64,000 nt of DNA from Bacteroidales bacterium (GCA_017618115.1 JAFZUX010000007.1:62001-126000); one strand, 5' to 3'. Shown: positions 41,732 through 52,581, counted from the first letter of the stretch. Made by a program: numbers and translations. Notes: generated by a model not told the origin, from the sequence alone.

Positions 41732-43836
41732 TAGAACTTGTAACGTCTGTCTACAACTCCTGCATCCAAACTCATAATCTGAGGAAGAACCTGCAGAATT
41801 GTGTAAATTGAGTTTTCGCTCTTTTTCTGAGCGTCATCCTCTGTGTAGTAAGCACCTGCCTTGCGGTCTTTAATCTGGAAGTAATAAACTCCTATAGAGC
41901 CTTTTACAGGACCTACAATACCGCTCTGATTCTTCTCTCCGGCTGCTGCAACAGCTCCAATGAACTTAGGATCAAGTGCCTGTCCGCTGTTCATAGAGGC
42001 AAATGTTACATCACCCTGAGAACTTACAGTGGTTCCGAGTGCATTTGCAACACTCTCCAAATCAGTAGGATTCTTAACTTTCTCAGCACACTCGTTTGCA
42101 GCCTTCTCCACCTTCTTCTGAACTGTGAGCAGCTCTTTGATCTGAGGCATAACCTCACTCATATCTGCATAGCCCATAGGGTGAATCTTCTTGAGTGCTG
42201 CAACAACGAAGTACTTGTTGTTGACTGAAATAACCTGAGAAACAGCACCTTCCTTGTTGTCATAAATCCAACGGCTTACCTCCTTCATATTGTCGTATCC
42301 GGCAATCTGGGAAGCACCTCCGAGGAGGCGGTTGGCTGGAACAATTGAGAGGTGGTTCTCATCTGCATACTTCTCAAATTTGTTAATGTCGTTTCCGCTG
42401 TTGTCTACAACTTTGTTAGCCTCAGCGTAAACCTTTGAGAATGTCTCGCGGCTAGGAGTTGCCTCTCTTGAGAGAACTGCAACCTTTGCCTTGCGGAGAG
42501 GTTTTGTCATATCCTCAACATTAACGACAATATAGTTGCCGTTAAGTGGGAATGTAATATAGTCACCCTTCTTTGCAGAGAAAGCCTTAAGGAAATCAGA
42601 AGGTAACTGATTGGCAGCAATACCCTCTGTAATCCAACCTATTACGCCAGGCTCTCCGCTCTGCTGAGGAGGGAAATATTTGGCAGCCAGATTTGCAAAC
42701 GCCTCACCGCCCTTAAGAAGGCTTACCAATGAGTCCGCCATCTTCTGATCTCTTGCAGGAAGGAATTTTACAAATACTGAGTCAGGTCTCTGAGCTACGT
42801 CCAGAATCTTTGCAGCAACAAACTCTTTGTCAAAAGGTTGTGGCTCCAGGATTGCACCTGCAGGATTGGTAGCTGCAAACTCGTCAACTATAGAAGAAGC
42901 CTCGGAAATATCACCCTTCTTAAAGTAGATATCTGCAAATGGAACGTCTGAGTTCTTTGCAATGAAGTTCTTCATATCTGCATCTGCAGTCTTTACAAAC
43001 TCAGGGAAGAGTTTATCCATATCTGCCTTTGCAACCTCAATATCTCTTTCGGATGGGAGAATCTCAAATGCAATAAACTCTGCATCTCTGGTCTCATCCT
43101 GCTTGAGGGAGGTCTTGATTCTGTCGTAGAAGCTCTTTATCTCACCGGTGGTTACATTGATAGAACTGTCTGTAGCATAACCTATCGGCTGAACTACAAA
43201 ATCAATGTCATAAGCGTTGTTGTTGTCTGCAACGTCTCTCTTAACCTGGAGGTTGTTGGCAACGGTACTCTTTGCAAGCATTGCAGAATACTTGAGGAAC
43301 TTTCTGTCCTGGATAATGTTGTTTTCCAGATAATTCCAGTATTTGCTGAGGTTGCCGCTGTTGTCCAGTTCAACATTCTGGAGGAACTGGCTGAGGCGCT
43401 CAGGATCAAACTCTCCTCTCTCGTTGAGCATTGCAGCCTCCTGAAGCAGAACAGGGGAGATATCACTTCCCTTGGTCATATCCACAAACTCCTTCTCTCC
43501 AACTTTGATACCCGCTCTGTCACAAGCCGGCATAATAACCTCCTCTGTAAGGAGAGACTGCCAAGCAGAAGCGTTAATCATCTGACTTGTCTCCTCGTTG
43601 GAAGCGTCTGCGGCTCCGGTAAGGTTGTAAATGCTGTTGTAGTAATCTACTCTCTTGCTGAACTCCTGATAAGATATTCCCTTCTTGCCAATCTTTCCTA
43701 CGTCATACTTTGACGAGAACATGGAAATAGTGGACTGCAAGGTGTCCGGGTCCACAATAAAGGCCAGCAACGCAAGCGCAATAATAATGGAGATAAACAC
43801 ACCCATTCTTTTGCGCATTTTCTCAAGAACTGCCAT
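41728..43836 (-). CDS. PpiD-like periplasmic peptidyl-prolyl isomerase
   Basis: Membrane-anchored chaperone that helps outer-membrane proteins fold as they leave Sec. The 702-residue protein has one N-terminal helix (VFISIIIALALLAFIVDP), a SurA/PpiD N-terminal chaperone domain (to about 330) and a parvulin-type PPIase domain (FLPARDQKMADSLVSLLKGGEAFANLAAKY ... GVIGWITEG). A second parvulin-like repeat follows (about 480-680), as is common in Bacteroidota PpiD. Confidence 0.9.
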   Translation of the reverse strand: MAVLEKMRKRMGVFISIIIALALLAFIVDPDTLQSTISMFSSKYDVGKIGKKGISYQEFSKRVDYYNSIYNLTGAADASNEETSQMINASAWQSLLTEEVIMPACDRAGIKVGEKEFVDMTKGSDISPVLLQEAAMLNERGEFDPERLSQFLQNVELDNSGNLSKYWNYLENNIIQDRKFLKYSAMLAKSTVANNLQVKRDVADNNNAYDIDFVVQPIGYATDSSINVTTGEIKSFYDRIKTSLKQDETRDAEFIAFEILPSERDIEVAKADMDKLFPEFVKTADADMKNFIAKNSDVPFADIYFKKGDISEASSIVDEFAATNPAGAILEPQPFDKEFVAAKILDVAQRPDSVFVKFLPARDQKMADSLVSLLKGGEAFANLAAKYFPPQQSGEPGVIGWITEGIAANQLPSDFLKAFSAKKGDYITFPLNGNYIVVNVEDMTKPLRKAKVAVLSREATPSRETFSKVYAEANKVVDNSGNDINKFEKYADENHLSIVPANRLLGGASQIAGYDNMKEVSRWIYDNKEGAVSQVISVNNKYFVVAALKKIHPMGYADMSEVMPQIKELLTVQKKVEKAANECAEKVKNPTDLESVANALGTTVSSQGDVTFASMNSGQALDPKFIGAVAAAGEKNQSGIVGPVKGSIGVYYFQIKDRKAGAYYTEDDAQKKSENSIYTILQVLPQIMSLDAGVVDRRYKFY

Positions 43837-43912
43837 ATAGTTTTAATCTTTAAAAGTTTTTCAAATTTCTTAGGTCTCCCTAAAAGGGCTACAAAAGTAA
43901 TAAAAATTTGGA

Positions 43913-45016
43913 TTATACGTTAAAGAGGAAGTGCATAATATCTCCATCCTGCACCACATACTCTTTGCCCTCGGTAGCCAGTTTTCCGGCGGCGCGGCAG
44001 GCGCTCTCACTGCCGTAGTGAACAAAGTCATCAAACTTTATAACCTCCGCACGGATGAACCCCTTCTCAAAGTCTGAGTGGATTACACCCGCTGCCTGAG
44101 GCGCCTTATCTCCCTTTTTGAAGGTCCAGGCACGTACCTCCGGCTCTCCTTGGGTGAAGTAGGTCTGAAGCCCCAGCAGGCGGTAGGCTCCCTGAACCAG
44201 GCGGACAATACCGCTCTCCTTAAGCCCCAACTCCTCCAGGAACATCTGACGGTCCTCATAACTCTCCATCTCCGCGATGTCTGACTCTATCTTGGCCGCC
44301 AGCACCAGTATCTCCGCCCCCTCATCCTTAACGGCCTCTTTTACCCTCTCTACGTATGCGTTACCCGTTGCGGCACTCGCCTCATCTACGTTGCAGACAT
44401 ACATAACCGGCTTTGCCGTAAGAAGGAAGAGGCTCTTTGCAAGCTTTATATCCTCCTTATTATCAAAGGTTACGCTGCGGGCATTCTCACCCCTTTCCAG
44501 AACCTCCTTATATTTTTCCAAAACGTTACAGAGTTTTTGCGCCTCCTTATCTCCTCCCGTCTTTGCCTGTTTTGAGACCTTTGCCAGGCGGTTTTCTACC
44601 GTCTCCAGGTCTTTTAGTTGTAACTCTGTATCTATCACCTCTTTATCTCTTACCGGATCTACGCTGCCGTCTACGTGAGCAATGTTTGGATCATCAAAAC
44701 AGCGCAGTACGTGCAGAATGGCATCCGTCTCACGAATGTTTGCAAGAAACTGGTTTCCAAGACCTTCACCTTTACTGGCTCCCTTTACCAATCCGGCAAT
44801 GTCTACAATTTCCACCGTTGCGGCCACCACGTTGCGCGGATGAACCATCTCCACCAGTTTCTCCAACCTTTTATCCGGTACCGCAGTGGAACCTATCTGA
44901 GGATTGATTGTGCAAAAAGGAAAGTTTGCAGCCTCCGCCTTTGCGGAACTGATACAATTGAACAGAGTGCTCTTACCAACGTTTGGAAGTCCTACTATAC
45001 CGCACTTTACAGACAT
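43913..45016 (-). CDS. ychF: Redox-regulated ATPase YchF (OLA1 family)
   Basis: Obg-related P-loop protein that prefers ATP. The 367-residue protein has G1 GLPNVGKST, switch/G3 [20 protein letters not shown], and the NVDE segment in place of the usual NKxD, which underlies the loss of GTP specificity. A C-terminal TGS domain ([25 protein letters not shown]) follows. It is a stand-alone gene with a -7 box 36 bases upstream of its start codon. Confidence 0.96.
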   Translation of the reverse strand: MSVKCGIVGLPNVGKSTLFNCISSAKAEAANFPFCTINPQIGSTAVPDKRLEKLVEMVHPRNVVAATVEIVDIAGLVKGASKGEGLGNQFLANIRETDAILHVLRCFDDPNIAHVDGSVDPVRDKEVIDTELQLKDLETVENRLAKVSKQAKTGGDKEAQKLCNVLEKYKEVLERGENARSVTFDNKEDIKLAKSLFLLTAKPVMYVCNVDEASAATGNAYVERVKEAVKDEGAEILVLAAKIESDIAEMESYEDRQMFLEELGLKESGIVRLVQGAYRLLGLQTYFTQGEPEVRAWTFKKGDKAPQAAGVIHSDFEKGFIRAEVIKFDDFVHYGSESACRAAGKLATEGKEYVVQDGDIMHFLFNV

Positions 45017-45051
45017 ATCTATTACTCTTTTTTATTCGTTTAACAAGGCTA

Positions 45052-45059
45052 CAAATTTA
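45052..45059 (-). promoter_or_regulatory. -7 promoter box for ychF
   Basis: TAAATTTG on the minus strand (45059 to 45052), 36 bases before the ychF ATG. Confidence 0.45.
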
Positions 45060-45130
45060 ACAAAAAGAAAGTTCTATTCTGCATAAAGGTCAAATATACT
45101 CTACGGCATCCGTCCGCTTTAAATTGAGCA

Positions 45131-45138
45131 TATATTTG
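45131..45138 (+). promoter_or_regulatory. -7 promoter box for the EEP-thyA-folA unit
   Basis: TATATTTG ends four bases before the ATG at 45143. Transcription would begin at or next to that ATG, so either the message is leaderless or translation starts at the next in-frame ATG (45179). Confidence 0.5.
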
Positions 45139-45142
45139 GCGT

Positions 45143-46009
45143 ATGAAAAACTTAAGGGAATATCTGCTGCTGATAGTTATGTTCTGGAACCTGGAGAACT
45201 TTTACGCTCCTTTGCAAAACAACTATCATAGATTTGCAATAAAAAGAGATCTGATAGTTAAGACCATAATGGCGGTAAAGGATAAAGAGGGGGAGTTTCC
45301 TTTTATCATAGGGCTTTGTGAAACAGACAGTTATGCTGCAGTAAGAATGCTGGTCAACAACACTCCGCTACAAAGGCTTGGCTATAAGATTATTCACCGC
45401 GATTCTCCGGATAAAAGAGGGATAGATGTGGCGCTTTTGTATCGCGAAAAATTTTTTAATCCTTTAAAAATCCGCTTTTTAAGAGTGCACTCTTTCAGAA
45501 CCAGAGATATTCTTTATGCAAAGGGTACGGTTGGAGAAGACACTCTGCACATCTTTGTAAACCACTGGCCTTCAAAGCTTGGGGGAGAGAAGAGCACCTC
45601 TTTGAAAAGGCTGGAGGTGGCCTCTCTTTTGAAGGGGGTGACAGATTCCATTAAGAGCGCCAACCCTTCCGCTTTAATTATCGCGATGGGAGATTTTAAT
45701 GACTCCCCTTCCGCCGCAGCCCTCTCCTCTTTGGGGCTCAATAATCTGTCGGGAAAACTGAAAGACTCTTTAAAAGCTTCTTCTTCAGCGGTTAAGGGCT
45801 CGCACAAGTACAAGGGGAGGTGGGAGATGCTGGATCAGTTTTTGGTGAGCGACTCCGTAAGGGGCTCAGCCCGCGTCTTTTACATGCCTCACCTTTTGAC
45901 GGAGGATACAAAGTATTACGGCCTTAAAATCAAAAGAACTTTCATCGGGCCCCGCTTTGTTGGGGGTGCAAGTGACCACCTTCCAATATTGTTACGAATA
46001 AAATTGTAA
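45143..46009 (+). CDS. Endonuclease/exonuclease/phosphatase (EEP) family protein
   Basis: A 288-residue metal-dependent phosphoesterase. The family landmarks are all visible: WNLENF near the start, the catalytic VNHWPSK, the metal-binding GDFNDSP (about 190) and the terminal [10 protein letters not shown] with the general-base His. Substrate could be DNA, a nucleotide or a phospholipid. The N-terminus [13 protein letters not shown] is a short hydrophobic stretch that could be a signal; starting at the ATG at 45179 would give a cytoplasmic protein beginning MFWNLEN. thyA and folA follow closely. Confidence 0.85.
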   Translation: MKNLREYLLLIVMFWNLENFYAPLQNNYHRFAIKRDLIVKTIMAVKDKEGEFPFIIGLCETDSYAAVRMLVNNTPLQRLGYKIIHRDSPDKRGIDVALLYREKFFNPLKIRFLRVHSFRTRDILYAKGTVGEDTLHIFVNHWPSKLGGEKSTSLKRLEVASLLKGVTDSIKSANPSALIIAMGDFNDSPSAAALSSLGLNNLSGKLKDSLKASSSAVKGSHKYKGRWEMLDQFLVSDSVRGSARVFYMPHLLTEDTKYYGLKIKRTFIGPRFVGGASDHLPILLRIKL

Positions 46010-46014
46010 ATTTG
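46007..46014 (+). promoter_or_regulatory. -7 promoter box before thyA
   Basis: TAAATTTG overlaps the stop codon of the EEP gene and ends five bases before the thyA ATG, so a near-leaderless internal transcript is possible. Confidence 0.4.
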
Positions 46015-46019
46015 TCTCC

Positions 46020-46814
46020 ATGAAACAGTACTTAGATCTTCTAAAGAAAATAATGGATGAGGGTGTGATTAAGCATGACCGCACCGGCGTGGGGACAAAG
46101 AGTATATTCGGCCACCAGATGAGGTTCAATCTCAATGAGGGCTTTCCTCTTTTAACAACCAAGAAAGTACACTTAAAATCAATAATTTACGAGCTTCTGT
46201 GGTTTATTAACGGAGATACCAACATTAAGTATCTCAAAGAGCACGGAGTGAGTATTTGGGATGAGTGGGCGGATGAAAACGGTGAGTTGGGACCGGTTTA
46301 CGGGGCTCAGTGGAGAAGGTGGAACTGCGGAGACGGCAGGCATATAGATCAGCTTCAAAATGTGATGGATATGCTTAAAAACAATCCGGATTCACGCAGG
46401 ATTTTGATTTCCTCCTGGAACGTTGCGGAGATTGAAAAGATGGCGCTTCCTCCTTGCCACTCTCTCTTTCAATTTTACGTTGCGGACAACAGGCTCTCCT
46501 GCCAACTTTACCAGAGGAGTGCTGATACTTTTTTGGGTGTGCCTTTCAATATTGCCTCTTACGCTCTGCTTACAATGATGATTGCAAAAGTGTGCGGTTT
46601 CGCTCTCGGAGATTTTGTTCACACTACGGGAGATACTCATATCTATCTTAATCATTTTGAACAGGTTAAAGAGCAGCTAAGCAGAACGCCGAGGGCTCTT
46701 CCTAAGATGATAATTAAGGGTGAGCAGAAGGATATTTTCTCCTTCAAGTATGAAGATTTTGAACTTGTGGGATATGATCCGTATCCGGCAATAAAGGCAC
46801 CGGTTGCGGTTTAA
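46020..46814 (+). CDS. thyA: Thymidylate synthase ThyA
   Basis: Methylates dUMP to dTMP with methylene-tetrahydrofolate. The 264-residue protein has [13 protein letters not shown] near the N-terminus, the nucleophile Cys in [13 protein letters not shown] and the dUMP-binding [16 protein letters not shown]. It is followed ten bases later by folA, which regenerates the tetrahydrofolate that ThyA oxidises. Confidence 0.98.
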   Translation: MKQYLDLLKKIMDEGVIKHDRTGVGTKSIFGHQMRFNLNEGFPLLTTKKVHLKSIIYELLWFINGDTNIKYLKEHGVSIWDEWADENGELGPVYGAQWRRWNCGDGRHIDQLQNVMDMLKNNPDSRRILISSWNVAEIEKMALPPCHSLFQFYVADNRLSCQLYQRSADTFLGVPFNIASYALLTMMIAKVCGFALGDFVHTTGDTHIYLNHFEQVKEQLSRTPRALPKMIIKGEQKDIFSFKYEDFELVGYDPYPAIKAPVAV

Positions 46815-46824
46815 AAATTAACTT

Positions 46825-47355
46825 ATGATTTCACTGATTGCCGCGGTTGCAGAGAACGGAGCCATTGGAAAGGGGAACCAACTCCTTTGGCACATTAAAG
46901 AGGATCTTGCTTATTTTAAGCAGGTTACAATGGGGCACCCGGTAATTATGGGACGTAAAACTTTTGACTCAATTGGAAGGGCGCTTCCGGGCAGAAGAAA
47001 CATAGTGGTTTCTCATTCAAAACTTTCACTTCCCACTCCTCCCGCTTTCAAAAAAGACGGCACCCCATCCAATACAACAATTGAGCAGGCGGAGGATTTA
47101 TCTTCTCTGCTGCAGGAACTTAAGAGAAAACGGACGGAGTTTTTCGTAATTGGCGGAGCAACTCTTTACTCTGCCGCTATGCCTTTTGCAAAGAGGGTTT
47201 ACATCACAAAAATTTTTGCTGAAGCGGAGGGTGCAGATGCTTTCTTTCCTAAGATGAACGAGGCTGAGTGGAAAGAGGTCTCTTCTTCTAAAGTATTGAC
47301 AGACAAAGAGAACAATATAAAAATCCAATTTGTCGTATATGAGAGAAAGAGCTAA
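46825..47355 (+). CDS. folA: Dihydrofolate reductase
   Basis: Reduces dihydrofolate to tetrahydrofolate. The 176-residue protein has SLIAAVAENGAIGKGNQLLWHIKEDL with the active-site acidic residue in the WHIKED helix, the NADPH-binding VIMGRKTFDSIGRALPGRRN and the FVIGGATLYSAAM segment. It is coupled to thyA. Its 3' end overlaps the transporter start by 17 bases. Confidence 0.97.
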   Translation: MISLIAAVAENGAIGKGNQLLWHIKEDLAYFKQVTMGHPVIMGRKTFDSIGRALPGRRNIVVSHSKLSLPTPPAFKKDGTPSNTTIEQAEDLSSLLQELKRKRTEFFVIGGATLYSAAMPFAKRVYITKIFAEAEGADAFFPKMNEAEWKEVSSSKVLTDKENNIKIQFVVYERKS

Positions 47356-48655
47356 ATTCAAAAGCTCGCTGGGTATGCTTTTGGCACTGGTGGGCTCCGC
47401 AATCGGCTTGGGTAATCTCTGGAGATTCCCATACGTTGTAGGCAACAACGGAGGCGCCGCTTTCATAATTGTTTATCTGATTGTTGTGGCCTTAATCTGT
47501 CTGCCTGTGATGGTTGCGGAGTTTGTAATAGGACGCCGCGCAAGAAGTAACGCCTACTCTGCATACGATAAATTTGCTCCAAAATCCAAGTGGAAATATG
47601 TTGGTCTTTTAGGAGTTCTCACCGCCATTATCATAGACTCATTTTACTGTGTTGTTGGCGGTTGGACGGTAAGTTACCTCTTTCACTCCATTTGCATGGA
47701 CGTCACTCCTGAGACAACCGGTCAGAGTGCTGCAATGTTCTCCGCTCTAACGGGAAGCACATCGCAGAATCTTATCTATATGCTTATTTTCCTGGGGCTT
47801 ACCTGTGGTGTGGTTATGCTGGGTGTACAGAAGGGAATAGAGAGAAGTTGCAAGTATCTGATTACCATTCTTGCCGTTTTGATTGTGGTGATTATGATTA
47901 ACTCTCTTACGCTTGAGGGTTCTTCAGAGGGACTTAAATTCCTCTTCAAGCCGGACTTTTCAAAGGTTACGTTCAAGACAATTTTATATGCAATGGGGCA
48001 GGGATTTTTCTCCCTCTCTCTGGGTTGCTGCTGTGTCCTTACTTACGCCTCTTATGCACCTCATAATGACAACCTTTTAAAGACCACATCACTCACGGTT
48101 ACCTCTGATGTTCTCTTTGCGCTTATTGCCGGAGCAGCCATTCTTCCTGCGGTATTTGCTTTTGGAATTTCACCAACCGAGGGTGCGGGCCTGGCCTTTA
48201 TAACCCTGCCTGAGGTGTTTGCACAAATGGCTATGGGTAAGGTGATTGCAATACTCTTCTATTTTGTGCTCTTTGCCGCCGCCATCTCCTCTGCAATATC
48301 AATTCTAGAGATAATTGTGGCCTTCATTATGGAGATATTCTCCTTCAAGAGAGTAAAGGCCGTTGCACTCTCCTCCATAATTTTGGTTGTCATGGGTGTA
48401 TGCTGTGCAGTCTGGGGAACAGTCTTTGATCTCTTTGACAAACTCTCCGCCAACATTCTTATGACAACCGGAGGATTCCTGATTGCCGTATTTGTGGGAT
48501 GGAAGATTACCCGCAAAGATTTTGAGGATGAGGTTACCAGTTCCGGAATGCATAAGGTTCCTAAATGGCTCCTTGTAACTCTCAGATTCCTTATAAGATA
48601 CGTAGCTCCAATAGGCGTTGCCGCCGTAATGATAAGTTCTTTGGCCGGGTTATAA
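47339..48655 (+). CDS. Neurotransmitter:sodium symporter (NSS) family transporter
   Basis: A 438-residue sodium-coupled amino-acid transporter of the LeuT fold. The signature GSAIGLGNLWRFPYVVGNNGGAAF in TM1 carries the Na+/substrate-binding region, and eleven or so hydrophobic helices follow (for example the TM5-TM6 stretch GQGFFSLSLGCCCVLTYASY). Bacterial homologues carry tryptophan, leucine, tyrosine or similar substrates; specificity is not readable. The ATG at 47339 lies inside the folA end, so it is probably co-transcribed. Confidence 0.93.
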   Translation: MRERAKFKSSLGMLLALVGSAIGLGNLWRFPYVVGNNGGAAFIIVYLIVVALICLPVMVAEFVIGRRARSNAYSAYDKFAPKSKWKYVGLLGVLTAIIIDSFYCVVGGWTVSYLFHSICMDVTPETTGQSAAMFSALTGSTSQNLIYMLIFLGLTCGVVMLGVQKGIERSCKYLITILAVLIVVIMINSLTLEGSSEGLKFLFKPDFSKVTFKTILYAMGQGFFSLSLGCCCVLTYASYAPHNDNLLKTTSLTVTSDVLFALIAGAAILPAVFAFGISPTEGAGLAFITLPEVFAQMAMGKVIAILFYFVLFAAAISSAISILEIIVAFIMEIFSFKRVKAVALSSIILVVMGVCCAVWGTVFDLFDKLSANILMTTGGFLIAVFVGWKITRKDFEDEVTSSGMHKVPKWLLVTLRFLIRYVAPIGVAAVMISSLAGL

Positions 48656-48665
48656 ACCCAACTGC

Positions 48666-51215
48666 TTATGCTTCTTTTGTGACAGGCCTCTTCTTTATGG
48701 AAAGAGCAATTGCTCCTGCTATCAGGATCAGCAGAAGCAGTGAAGCATACATTGAGTATTTTTCTCCTTTTATGAAGCTCTTCGGCTGGAAAGTGAAGAT
48801 AATATCTCCCTCACCTGCAGGTACTATTGCACCTCTTAAAACCCAGTCTGCCTGGAAGATATCCAGCTGGCTCTCTTTGCCGTCAGTCTCTTTCACAACA
48901 GCCTTCCAACCGGGATAGTAGACCTCACTGAAGAGAGCAACGCTTGGCTTTCCTACAGAGTAGTGATAAACAAGTTTGTTAGGCGCGTAGCTTGTTAAAA
49001 AGATTGAAGCAAGGCTGTTTACAGCCGCGCTGTCTTCTGCAGCGGCAGGATTTTGTGCTGCAAAATCCTTCAGAGCTCCCTCAAATTTCTTGTTAACAAC
49101 TGCTGTGTTGCGAGGATTAATTTCTCCAAGTTTTTCAATCTCTTCATTTGCATTGTTAACAACGTCAATACTGTCTGCAAACCAGCAATTACCTAGTGCG
49201 TAAGAGTTTACAATTGGTGCGCTTTCTCCGTTTACAATGATGTAACGGGTGTTGAGCATGCTCAAAACAGGATGGTATGTAATGGCTGCGGCTGCCTCAT
49301 CCAACGTTGTTACACCCTGGAGTTCGGAGCCTATCTGAGTTATCTCCTTTCTGATATAGCGGTCAATCAAATCCTGGTAACGCTGCAACTTTGCAGGTGA
49401 GTAACCGCCAACGGTCTTATGGTGATAAGAGATATATGCGTTGTTGAAAGGATCTACCGTAAGATCCAGAACTCTGTAGTTTGGATCCTTGTCAGATTCC
49501 TTAAGGAAAGTATCTACCGGACGGGCGTTGAGAACGCTTGTAAACTCCTGCTGCGTAACGAAATGTGAAGAATTCAGATAGCGCTTATCCGCACCCCAGA
49601 GATCTATTCCGACAAGCAGAATAAGTGCTGCCGTTGCATAGCAAACTTTCATCTTCTTGTTAAATGACAACCATATTACAAGTGCTGCAAGAAGTATGAA
49701 AGCAAGAGAACGGAAAGCGTCCGCTTTAAGCAGAGCCGCTCTGTCCTGAGTTAAAGTTGCAACAAGTTCCTTTGGAAGTTGAGCGTCACTTCCGCCGGAG
49801 AAGTTTCCTGCAAGTGACGGTACCAGGCAGAATATCAGGGAGAAACCGCCTGTTATACCCAATGCCCAAAGCAGAGATTTCTTTGCCCTTGCTTTGTCCA
49901 ATGAGTAAAATTTATCCAATGCAAGTATGGCAAGAATAGGAACCGTTACCTGCAATATTACAAGTATCATAGATACGGTTCTGAACTTGTTGTACAGCGG
50001 CATGTAGTTGAAAAAGAAGCGGGTAGGAGCCATAAAGTGATAGCCCCAGGAGAGCACTACGGCAAGCAGTGATACAAGTACAATCCACCATTTTACTCCT
50101 CCCTTAACAACAAAAAGTCCTAATACAAAGAGGAATATGCAGATTGCTCCAAGATACATCGGACCTGCGGTAAATGCCTGCGGTCCCCAGTACAGCGGCA
50201 TCTGACTTACAAGTTTCTCCGCTTCGTATGCAGGATAGTTATACTGCTCTACCAACAACTTGTAGGTTGCAGAAGATGAAGAGAGTTTGCCGGCAGATGC
50301 TCCTCCGTTAAAGTTAGGAATCAGAAGGTTAGGAGTCTCTTCCACTCCGTATGACCACTGAGTTGCATACTCCAGATCCAAACCGGAACGGCTCTTTTCT
50401 CCTGCGGTTGCAGCACTGTTATCCGTCAATTCCGTACCGCCTCTCATTGTGTACTTACCGTACTCATATGTTGGCCAAAGGTGGTTGATGTTTGCAGCGG
50501 CACCCAGAAGCCCCGCTACAAGAACCACAAGAGAAATCTTGAAGAACTTGCCAAAGCACTTCTCCTTAATTGCTTTAATCAGTTGCCAGATTACATAACC
50601 TACAACTATAATTGCCAGGTAGTAAGAGATTTGCGGATGGTTAGCCTTAACCTGAAAACTAAGTGCAAGACCAAAAAGCAACGCTCCCAAATATGAACCC
50701 TTCCTATATGCATAAACCAGTGCCGCAATAACCCAAGGCATAAAGGCAATTGCCATCATCTTTGTATTATGGCCCACCTGAATAATCTGCATATTGTAGG
50801 AACAGAAGGCCACCGCTATTGCGCCGAGTATTGCAAGATAGATGTTAACTCCAAATGCAAGGAACATTAGGAAGGCTCCTATCATGCAGACAATCAGATA
50901 ACTGGCAGGACGCTGTCCTATAAAGAGAACATCATAAAGATACTTTGTAAAATCTCCGTGATACTTTACGGAGATAGTAGTTGCCGGCATTCCGGAGAAC
51001 ATGGAGTTGGTCCAATAGGTTGGATCATCCGGGTGAGCGTCATTCCAATCTACAATCTCATGACTCATTCCCTTCCAGCTAGATATATCTGACTGATTTA
51101 CAACCTTTCCGCTAAGCGTGTAGGGGGCATAAGCATACCCTATTACTATAAATCCAACAATTGCAAGTACATACGGAATCAACTTCCTAAAAATGTTCTT
51201 TTTCTTTTCCTCCAT
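48666..51215 (-). CDS. YfhO-family membrane protein
   Basis: An 849-residue inner-membrane protein with about a dozen helices in the N-terminal two thirds and a soluble C-terminal part (about 560-810) before a last helix. The segment TYWTNSMFSGMPATTIS and the YPGWKAVVKETDGKES motif near the C-terminus are typical of YfhO proteins. These are thought to be GT-C-type glycosyltransferases that decorate envelope polymers. It is the last gene of a three-gene unit with a GT4 glycosyltransferase and a serine hydrolase, which supports an envelope-glycan role. Confidence 0.88.
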   Translation of the reverse strand: MEEKKKNIFRKLIPYVLAIVGFIVIGYAYAPYTLSGKVVNQSDISSWKGMSHEIVDWNDAHPDDPTYWTNSMFSGMPATTISVKYHGDFTKYLYDVLFIGQRPASYLIVCMIGAFLMFLAFGVNIYLAILGAIAVAFCSYNMQIIQVGHNTKMMAIAFMPWVIAALVYAYRKGSYLGALLFGLALSFQVKANHPQISYYLAIIVVGYVIWQLIKAIKEKCFGKFFKISLVVLVAGLLGAAANINHLWPTYEYGKYTMRGGTELTDNSAATAGEKSRSGLDLEYATQWSYGVEETPNLLIPNFNGGASAGKLSSSSATYKLLVEQYNYPAYEAEKLVSQMPLYWGPQAFTAGPMYLGAICIFLFVLGLFVVKGGVKWWIVLVSLLAVVLSWGYHFMAPTRFFFNYMPLYNKFRTVSMILVILQVTVPILAILALDKFYSLDKARAKKSLLWALGITGGFSLIFCLVPSLAGNFSGGSDAQLPKELVATLTQDRAALLKADAFRSLAFILLAALVIWLSFNKKMKVCYATAALILLVGIDLWGADKRYLNSSHFVTQQEFTSVLNARPVDTFLKESDKDPNYRVLDLTVDPFNNAYISYHHKTVGGYSPAKLQRYQDLIDRYIRKEITQIGSELQGVTTLDEAAAAITYHPVLSMLNTRYIIVNGESAPIVNSYALGNCWFADSIDVVNNANEEIEKLGEINPRNTAVVNKKFEGALKDFAAQNPAAAEDSAAVNSLASIFLTSYAPNKLVYHYSVGKPSVALFSEVYYPGWKAVVKETDGKESQLDIFQADWVLRGAIVPAGEGDIIFTFQPKSFIKGEKYSMYASLLLLILIAGAIALSIKKRPVTKEA

Positions 51216-51227
51216 ATTCTTCTATTT

Positions 51228-52580
51228 CTATTTCTTACTTATTTCATCCAGCAGTTTTGCCAACTGTTCTGTAGTCTTTACGCGTGAAAATCTCTCAACG
51301 GCAGAGTTGTTGCCGGGCTCGGAAACCTCTGAGCAATAATTCTTTGCAAAGCCGCGCATAATGGCTTCTATTGCCTCTTTGTCATCAAACTCCGCCATCT
51401 TTCCCCTTCCGGTCTCTTTAAGTATTTTACCCAAGTCTCCGTTAACCGGACCAAAGGCAAACATCTCTCCTTTGCAGGCAATATACTCGTAAAATTTACC
51501 CGTTAAAATTGCAGCGGACTCCTTCTCTTTTCTTAATGGAAGCAGAAGAACATTTGCTCTAATCTGCCATCCTATACTCTCAAGATGAGGAACATATCCG
51601 TACTGAGTATAGTAACTCTCAAGTCCCGCCGCTTTAATCTCCTCAGCTACGCAACCATCTGTCTGGCCCATAGTTACAATCTTGAGCCTTGAGGCAAACT
51701 CTGCATTCTCTTTCACCATCTTACCAAGTACCGGCCACAACAAATCCGGATCTGCGCTCTTAGGCAGAATTCCGGTGTGAACAATTACAAATTTACCTTC
51801 ACACTCTTTGTCTATTCTCTCTTTAATCTCCTTTAAGGCGGGACGTTTTTCCGTAGAAAAATCATCCGGATCAAAGCCATTGGTTACAACCTCCACCTTC
51901 CCGGCAAACTCCGAATACTCTCCGGTTGAAAACTCCTCCTTCATTTTGTCTGAGACCACCACAACTTTGTCCGCACTGCTCAAAACACCCCTTTCCAAAG
52001 CCAGGTGCTTTTTCAAAGAGGAGGCACTAAGCCCAAGATGCTTGAAGTAGAAAATCTTTGTCCACGGATCTCTGAAGTCCGCCAGATATGGGATGTTGAA
52101 CTTTTTGTGCAGGGCCTCTGCAATCAGGTGCATTGAATGAGGCGGGCCGGTGCTGACCACCGCATCAAACCGCTCCCCATCCTTAATCAAGCCGGAAAGG
52201 AACCTTACGGAAGGCTTAACCCACCAGACTCTGGGGTCCGGAATGAACCAGTTTCCCCTTATGTGCATGGAGAGTTTTTTTAGGAAACCGCCCCCTTCTG
52301 AGGAGATTATGTTGGCTTCTATCTTCTCTCCCTTTTTCTTTCCCGACAGTATCTTATAGAACTTATAAGGTTCTGTAATTTTGTGCTTTATAACTTTTAT
52401 GTCCGCCCTTATGTCCGCAATAAGGGAGCTGTCAACAGAGTTGACGTCCGGGTTCAGAGGGGTATATATTACCGGCTCCCAACCGTACATTGAGAGATAC
52501 TTGGAGGCCTTGAGCCACCTCTGCACTCCGCTGCCTCCGGAAGGCGGCCAGTAATATGTGATTATTAGAACCCTCTTCAT
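51228..52580 (-). CDS. Group 4-like glycosyltransferase
   Basis: A 450-residue GT-B fold protein. The N-terminal YYWPPSGGSGVQRWLKASKYL with the glycine-rich donor loop and the DFRDPWTKI segment are typical of a Bacteroidota subgroup of GT4 enzymes. A second Rossmann domain begins around residue 255 (FVIVHTGILPKSADPDLLWPV) and ends with the KFYEYIACKGEMFAFGP donor-site region. Acceptor and sugar are unknown. It starts one base after the serine hydrolase stop. Confidence 0.88.
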   Translation of the reverse strand: MKRVLIITYYWPPSGGSGVQRWLKASKYLSMYGWEPVIYTPLNPDVNSVDSSLIADIRADIKVIKHKITEPYKFYKILSGKKKGEKIEANIISSEGGGFLKKLSMHIRGNWFIPDPRVWWVKPSVRFLSGLIKDGERFDAVVSTGPPHSMHLIAEALHKKFNIPYLADFRDPWTKIFYFKHLGLSASSLKKHLALERGVLSSADKVVVVSDKMKEEFSTGEYSEFAGKVEVVTNGFDPDDFSTEKRPALKEIKERIDKECEGKFVIVHTGILPKSADPDLLWPVLGKMVKENAEFASRLKIVTMGQTDGCVAEEIKAAGLESYYTQYGYVPHLESIGWQIRANVLLLPLRKEKESAAILTGKFYEYIACKGEMFAFGPVNGDLGKILKETGRGKMAEFDDKEAIEAIMRGFAKNYCSEVSEPGNNSAVERFSRVKTTEQLAKLLDEISKK

Positions 52581-52581
52581 T